Source: JBCCZC01 sp039188505 (lineage in GTDB: Bacteria; Pseudomonadota; Gammaproteobacteria; Xanthomonadales; SZUA-38). Taken from it: DNA of 10,822 bases. Made by a program: the position numbers and the translations under genes. Where the stretch lies: contig JBCCZC010000180.1 of NCBI GenBank assembly GCA_039188505.1, forward strand, positions 1 through 10,822, read 5' to 3'. This document shows, in pieces, positions 8,201 to 10,822 of the stretch. The first letter of the stretch is position 1. Every line of letters begins with the position of its first letter. The notes under the pieces are model-generated. The model saw only the letters and a program-made list of their open reading frames with translations. It was not told the DNA's origin and did not search any database.

Positions 8201-8998
8201 GTCGCCCTTCAGCGTGGTTTCGCGCAGATCGAACCAGAGGCGGAAGCGTGATTCGCCCGCGCTGACCGCGAGGCCGGCGAACAGGTCCTCGCTCCAGCTC
8301 GGCAGGTTGATGCCGTCGCCGGCGACGTAGAGCCGCAGCCGATCGGAATCGGGCGCGTGTTCGAGCACAGCCTCTACCACGCCCGTCGTGCGCGTGCCGA
8401 AGCGCCCGAGGAGGTGGGCGTGGCCATCGTGGCTATCGACGGTCAGGGTGCCACCCGGCAGCCGCGCCGTGAGCCCGGATCGGGCGTCGTGCAGCACGAT
8501 GCGTCCCGCCGAGAGCGCGGCGACCATCCGGTTGTCGAGCCAGTCGAGGGGGATGCCGTCGCTTCGCACCCCACCGGGCGTCGCGTCGTTGCGACCGAGC
8601 CCCCAGGAGCCGTCGCTGCGGCGGACGACCTCGACCTCGTCGACCGTTACCTTCAGCTGCTGCATCCCGCGGCCGGGCCGCAGCGCCCCGACGAAATCCA
8701 GGGTGACGGCCGCGAGATCGATGCGCAGGTAGTCGCCATCGGTCGGATCGCCCAGGGCGAGCCCATGCAGCGTGAAGCGCGGTCCGAAGGCCGCCCACTC
8801 GCCTTCTAGGCGCTCGAGTGAGACCGGCTTCCCGAGGCGCTGGGCGAGCACGTCCGCCACCTCGTTGCGGTAGCGATCGGCATAGGGCAGCAGCAGGTTG
8901 GCGATGCCGACAAGCAGCGCGAGCCCGATACAGACCATCGCAAAGGCAGTCCAGATGAAGGCCCGGACGCGCAGAATGAGGCGCCGGATCGGGTTCAC
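5201..8998 (-). CDS. yhdP: YhdP family AsmA-like protein, phospholipid transport to the outer membrane
   Basis: Very large inner-membrane-anchored periplasmic protein of the AsmA/TamB superfamily. In E. coli, YhdP with TamB and YdbH forms bridges that move phospholipids to the outer membrane. The 1265 residues match E. coli YhdP (about 1266). It shows a short basic N-terminus, one membrane segment (about 14-35, FIWTAFAMVCIGLALLVGIA), then a long periplasmic beta-rich region. Near the end are the family blocks SEVEPGAGRVFGLLSVQTLP and YDQVVTVVPKIGGSLPLVGA (from about 1185), followed by an Ala/Gly/Leu helix and YAVQGPWSDPAITRLE. The GTG at 8996-8998 is chosen because it has GGAG eight bases upstream and puts the membrane segment at the N-terminus. 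The frame stays open to an ATG at 9163, but that adds 55 Ser/Thr/Arg-rich residues overlapping rng. It lies 37 bases after rng, probably in the same operon. Confidence 0.94.
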   Translation of the reverse strand: MNPIRRLILRVRAFIWTAFAMVCIGLALLVGIANLLLPYADRYRNEVADVLAQRLGKPVSLERLEGEWAAFGPRFTLHGLALGDPTDGDYLRIDLAAVTLDFVGALRPGRGMQQLKVTVDEVEVVRRSDGSWGLGRNDATPGGVRSDGIPLDWLDNRMVAALSAGRIVLHDARSGLTARLPGGTLTVDSHDGHAHLLGRFGTRTTGVVEAVLEHAPDSDRLRLYVAGDGINLPSWSEDLFAGLAVSAGESRFRLWFDLRETTLKGDFETTGLELRSTDQNPVQGVYRLDTLGGDVSGWVQPDDLGLVLSDLTLARSGHIWQAEQLGVGWQAGRLRLQARHVEVEDLFDAAILLPALPVDWRRRLATASARGTVEDLDLAIALPDTAPLEITGHLDLTDASWEPIGRAPGATRVRASGQFTGRTASGEFGVDGGRVELPWMFRNAFTPMELATTWSTDWAGAVPTFSIETQALRNAGVEAEVRAELQFNGGRPFVDLSANVIEGDVAVAHRYLPVNVTPPPVVAWLDRALIAGTLDNGRVALFGDLDEWPFRNAEGRFSARAHVAAGRLDYQDDWPPLTAFDADLEFDPFGMRARINSAELAGMQIGESDLDLSRFKEPLLKIAAQGRSSGEAALAFLRDMPIEGGHREYLEGLTLASDSDVWTNIDIPLNPRLGTTRVRGHAWLESAQIVDSKWDVAFDDTTGRVDFSETGVEAVELDTVFRGSEAKLSLRTGEFVNDTNNAAEAELTAESTPDILLTDIAPFAPLLPHIVGPAPWRIEVGIPTDGSGARFMLACELDAEDLDLPAPIGGADERTVELSFNLEDPLQRLDVTLGNVGTLRARRPDDRSPWSAFLALGDALPQEPSAQGLTVAGSLPTVDLDSWMGIFSNFANPQDIEATEQTVLDSLDLTVDQLRLAGRDFAEVRVQARRDESFWTVALDGESVAGRLRLPTTLTENRLLLAEFERLDWPAAPDGASGIRTEFDPRVLPPMDFFANELSFAGSPLGVVRFESFPTATGMRIETFTTESPELRVTAGGDWFADRHSAFNVTVTAPNVGRVLENFGFTGIIEGGQLLAQIDAEWDGSPSDFELKRLDGALELDVRRGMISEVEPGAGRVFGLLSVQTLPRRLLLDFSDLFSSGLAFDSITGQFELDDGEAHTGDLIIEGPTADVLIQGRTGLAERDYDQVVTVVPKIGGSLPLVGALAGGGVGAAALLVLQGVLGDEINELSKYQYAVQGPWSDPAITRLERDPRDFVGAEGNQSGE

Positions 8999-9006
8999 CC
9001 GGTACG

Positions 9007-9010
9007 CTCC
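9007..9010 (-). promoter_or_regulatory. Ribosome binding site fixing the GTG start of yhdP
   Basis: GGAG lies eight bases before the GTG at 8998, in the 37-base gap after the rng stop. It decides the start against the upstream in-frame ATG inside rng. Confidence 0.7.
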
Positions 9011-9035
9011 GGGATTCGTCGCGTGGGCCGCTCGG

Positions 9036-10505
9036 TCACAGCAGCACCACGTCGTACTGTTCCTGGTTGTACTGGTCTTCGGCCTGGAAACGGATGTTCT
9101 TGGCGATGAACTCCTCGAGGTCGGCGACGATGGCCGAGTCCTCGTCGAGGATCCGGTCGACAACGCTGGGTGCGGCCAGCACCAGCAGCTGTGTGGCGTC
9201 GAACTGTCGCACGGCGCGGACGATCTCGCGGTAGATCTCGAAGCTCACGGTTTCGGACGATTTGATCGTTCCGCGCCCGGAGCAGGTCGGGCAGGGCTCG
9301 CACAGGAGCCGCTCGAGGCTCTCGGTGGTGCGCTTGCGCGTCATCTCCACGAGGCCGAGCGGGGAGATGGTCGAAATATGGGTCTTGGCGTTGTCCTTCG
9401 CGAGCGCCTTCTCGAGGGTCCGCAGGAGCTGGCTCTTGTGCTCCTCGTCGGACATGTCGATGAAGTCGATGATGATGATGCCGCCGAGGTTTCTCAGCCG
9501 CAGCTGGCGAGCCAGGGCCTGGGCCGCCTCGAGGTTGGTCTTGAAGATGGTCTCCTCGAGGTTGCGATGGCCGACGTAGCCGCCGGTGTTCACGTCGACC
9601 GTGGTCATCGCCTCGGTCTGGTCGATGACGAGGTGGCCGCCGGACTTCAGCGGGACCTGCCGACGGAGTGCGTTCTGAATGTCGTCATCGACGCCGTAGA
9701 GATCGAAGATCGGGCGGTCGTCGGTGAAACGCTCGATGCGACCCGCCCACTGGGGGACGAACTGCTGGGCGAAGGCAAGCACCCGCCGGTAGCCCTCGCC
9801 GGAGTCGATCCGGACCCGATCGACGTCCGCCGTCATCTGGTCGCGCAGGGCGCGCAGCTCGAGGGAGAGGTCCTCGTAGACCACCTCGCCCGGGCGGGTC
9901 ATGCGCTCCTGCTCCCGCAGCTTTTCCCACAGCTTGCGGAGGTAGGCCAGGTCGGCCCGGATCGCGAACTGGTCGACGCCCTCGGCGTTCGTGCGCACGA
10001 TGTAGCCGTGGTGGTCCTCGCCCATGGCGTCCTCGACGAGACCCTTGAGCCGCGCCCGCTCGGCCTCGTCCTCGATGCGCACGGATACGCCGACCTGGCG
10101 CGAGTGGGGCATGAAGACGAGGAAGCGCGACGGGATGCTGATGTGGGTCGTCAGCCGCGCTCCCTTGGTGCCGATCGGGTCCTTGATGACCTGGACGAGC
10201 ACCTCATCGCCGTCCTTGACCAGTTCGTTGATGGACCCGCCGTCGCCGTTGGCGCCCTCGAGGGCGCCGTTGCCGTTGCGCCGGGCGATGTCGGAGGCGT
10301 GCAGGAACGCGGCCCGCTCGAGCCCGATGTCGACGAATGCCGCCTGCATGCCGGGCAGGACCCGTGAGACGCGGCCCTTGTAGATGTTGCCGACGTAGCC
10401 GCGCCGGCTCGTGCGCTCGAGCTGGATCTCCTGGAGCATGCCGTTCTCGATCAGCGCGACGCGCGTCTCGCTCGGCGTGACGTTGATGAGGATGTCTTCG
10501 CTCAT
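9036..10505 (-). CDS. rng: Ribonuclease G
   Basis: Endoribonuclease of the RNase E/G family. It matures the 5' end of 16S rRNA and cleaves A/U-rich sites in some mRNAs in the cytoplasm. It has 489 residues, the same length as E. coli RNase G, so it lacks the long C-terminal scaffold of RNase E. In order: N-terminal INVTPSETRVALIENG (7-22), S1 domain RRGYVGNIYKGRVSRVLPGM (34-53) with AAFVDIG (55-61), 5'-sensor and RNase H-like parts, the catalytic magnesium ligands D304 (TTVDVNTGG) and D347 (IIIIDFIDM), and the zinc-link CPTCSGRG with C405 and C408. A Gly/Asn-rich loop (about 76-91) interrupts the S1 domain, where the family is variable. The ATG at 10503-10505 overlaps the maf stop as ATGA. 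A longer in-frame ATG at 10676 would only add Arg-rich antigene sequence within maf. Confidence 0.97.
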   Translation of the reverse strand: MSEDILINVTPSETRVALIENGMLQEIQLERTSRRGYVGNIYKGRVSRVLPGMQAAFVDIGLERAAFLHASDIARRNGNGALEGANGDGGSINELVKDGDEVLVQVIKDPIGTKGARLTTHISIPSRFLVFMPHSRQVGVSVRIEDEAERARLKGLVEDAMGEDHHGYIVRTNAEGVDQFAIRADLAYLRKLWEKLREQERMTRPGEVVYEDLSLELRALRDQMTADVDRVRIDSGEGYRRVLAFAQQFVPQWAGRIERFTDDRPIFDLYGVDDDIQNALRRQVPLKSGGHLVIDQTEAMTTVDVNTGGYVGHRNLEETIFKTNLEAAQALARQLRLRNLGGIIIIDFIDMSDEEHKSQLLRTLEKALAKDNAKTHISTISPLGLVEMTRKRTTESLERLLCEPCPTCSGRGTIKSSETVSFEIYREIVRAVRQFDATQLLVLAAPSVVDRILDEDSAIVADLEEFIAKNIRFQAEDQYNQEQYDVVLL

Positions 10506-10822
10506 GCCGCCTGCCGCACGGTCTGGATGCCGAACTCGCGCAGGAGCGCCGCGGTCTCGAAGAGCGGTAGGCCCATGACGCCCGAATAGCTGCCCTCGAG
10601 CCGGGCCACGAACGCTGCGCCGAGACCCTGGATGGCGTAGGCGCCGGCCTTGTCCGTCGGTTCGCCGGTCGCCCAATAGGCCGCGATCATGGCGTCGTCG
10701 AGGGGGCCGAAGGTGACTTCGCTGACCTGGAGCCGCGAAACGGTGCGCTTGCCGTCCGTGAGGGCGACGGCGCTCATCACCTGGTGGGTGCGGTCGGCCA
10801 GCGCGGTCAGCATGAACCGGGC
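10502..10822 (-). CDS. maf: Maf family dTTP/UTP pyrophosphatase (YhdE type), C-terminal part
   Basis: House-cleaning nucleotide pyrophosphatase that hydrolyses dTTP, UTP and modified pyrimidine nucleotides to the monophosphate. Only the last 106 residues are in the window; the N-terminus runs off the right edge and the family length is about 200. Residues read here include LADRTHQVMSAVAL, VTFGPLDDAMIAAYWATGEP, DKAGAYAIQG and GSYSGVMGLPLFET. The DKAGAY.IQG and GLPL.ET patterns fit the YhdE branch rather than the m7GTP-specific YceF branch, which usually lacks this lysine. It ends at TGA 10502-10504, overlapping the rng ATG, so translation of the two is probably coupled. In related genomes mreBCD lies just upstream. 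Confidence 0.93.
   Translation of the reverse strand, partial: ARFMLTALADRTHQVMSAVALTDGKRTVSRLQVSEVTFGPLDDAMIAAYWATGEPTDKAGAYAIQGLGAAFVARLEGSYSGVMGLPLFETAALLREFGIQTVRQAA

Noticed and set aside
8999..9163. N-terminal extension of yhdP to an upstream ATG
   Set aside because: The extra 55 residues are Ser/Thr/Arg-rich, overlap rng and would precede the signal-anchor helix. The GTG at 8998 has a good Shine-Dalgarno and gives the family length.
9464..9483. ATG/GAT trinucleotide run resembling a microsatellite
   Set aside because: It encodes the conserved IIIIDFIDM block of RNase G around catalytic D347, so protein conservation explains it.
8898..10367. Long plus-strand open frame (489 codons) opposite rng
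   Set aside because: It is the mirror frame of the RNase G gene in high-GC DNA. Its protein is Asp/Val/Leu/Gly-rich with no recognisable motif, while the minus strand encodes complete RNase G with all catalytic residues.
10506..10676. N-terminal extension of rng to an upstream ATG
   Set aside because: The Arg-rich extra 57 residues lie within maf in another frame. The ATG at 10505 gives 489 residues and the normal RNase G N-terminus.

Overview
The window looks like chromosomal core DNA from a high-GC gammaproteobacterium (roughly two thirds G+C). It carries eight protein genes packed almost end to end. Six of them keep the order maf(yhdE) - rng - yhdP - tldD - darP(yjgA) - pmbA, which is known downstream of mreBCD in Pseudomonas-like gammaproteobacteria. 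Codon use looks uniform. I see no mobile element, tRNA, rRNA, CRISPR array or clear long repeat. No gene-free stretch exceeds 97 bases. The genus cannot be fixed from this sequence alone.

Layout from the right edge leftward. On the minus strand, the C-terminal half of a Maf/YhdE nucleotide pyrophosphatase (10822-10502) overlaps the RNase G gene rng by an ATGA junction. A 37-base gap with a good Shine-Dalgarno leads to the large AsmA-like phospholipid-transport protein YhdP (GTG start at 8998). After a 97-base gap comes tldD. Next is darP, the only plus-strand gene: it converges with tldD and starts head to head with pmbA, the two start codons sharing base 3085. pmbA is followed, through two further ATGA overlaps, by an isoaspartyl peptidase gene (iaaA) and the 5' part of a biosynthetic arginine decarboxylase gene (speA), cut by the left edge.

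Functional reading. The right half is an envelope and RNA-processing group (Maf, RNase G, YhdP) that accompanies mreBCD in related genomes. TldD and PmbA (TldE) are the two subunits of one peptidase, encoded on either side of darP, a ribosome-assembly factor. pmbA-iaaA-speA looks like one translationally coupled operon of peptide breakdown (TldE), isoaspartyl-dipeptide breakdown (IaaA) and arginine decarboxylation to agmatine (SpeA). The iaaA-speA coupling is the least routine feature and would suit use of beta-Asp-Arg, the cyanophycin dipeptide, although this is inference.

I did not find convincing evidence of an undescribed system. The points worth a second look concern gene arrangement: the shared-base divergent starts, the split TldD/TldE pair, the coupled iaaA-speA tail, and the missing nitrilase-family gene between yhdP and tldD.
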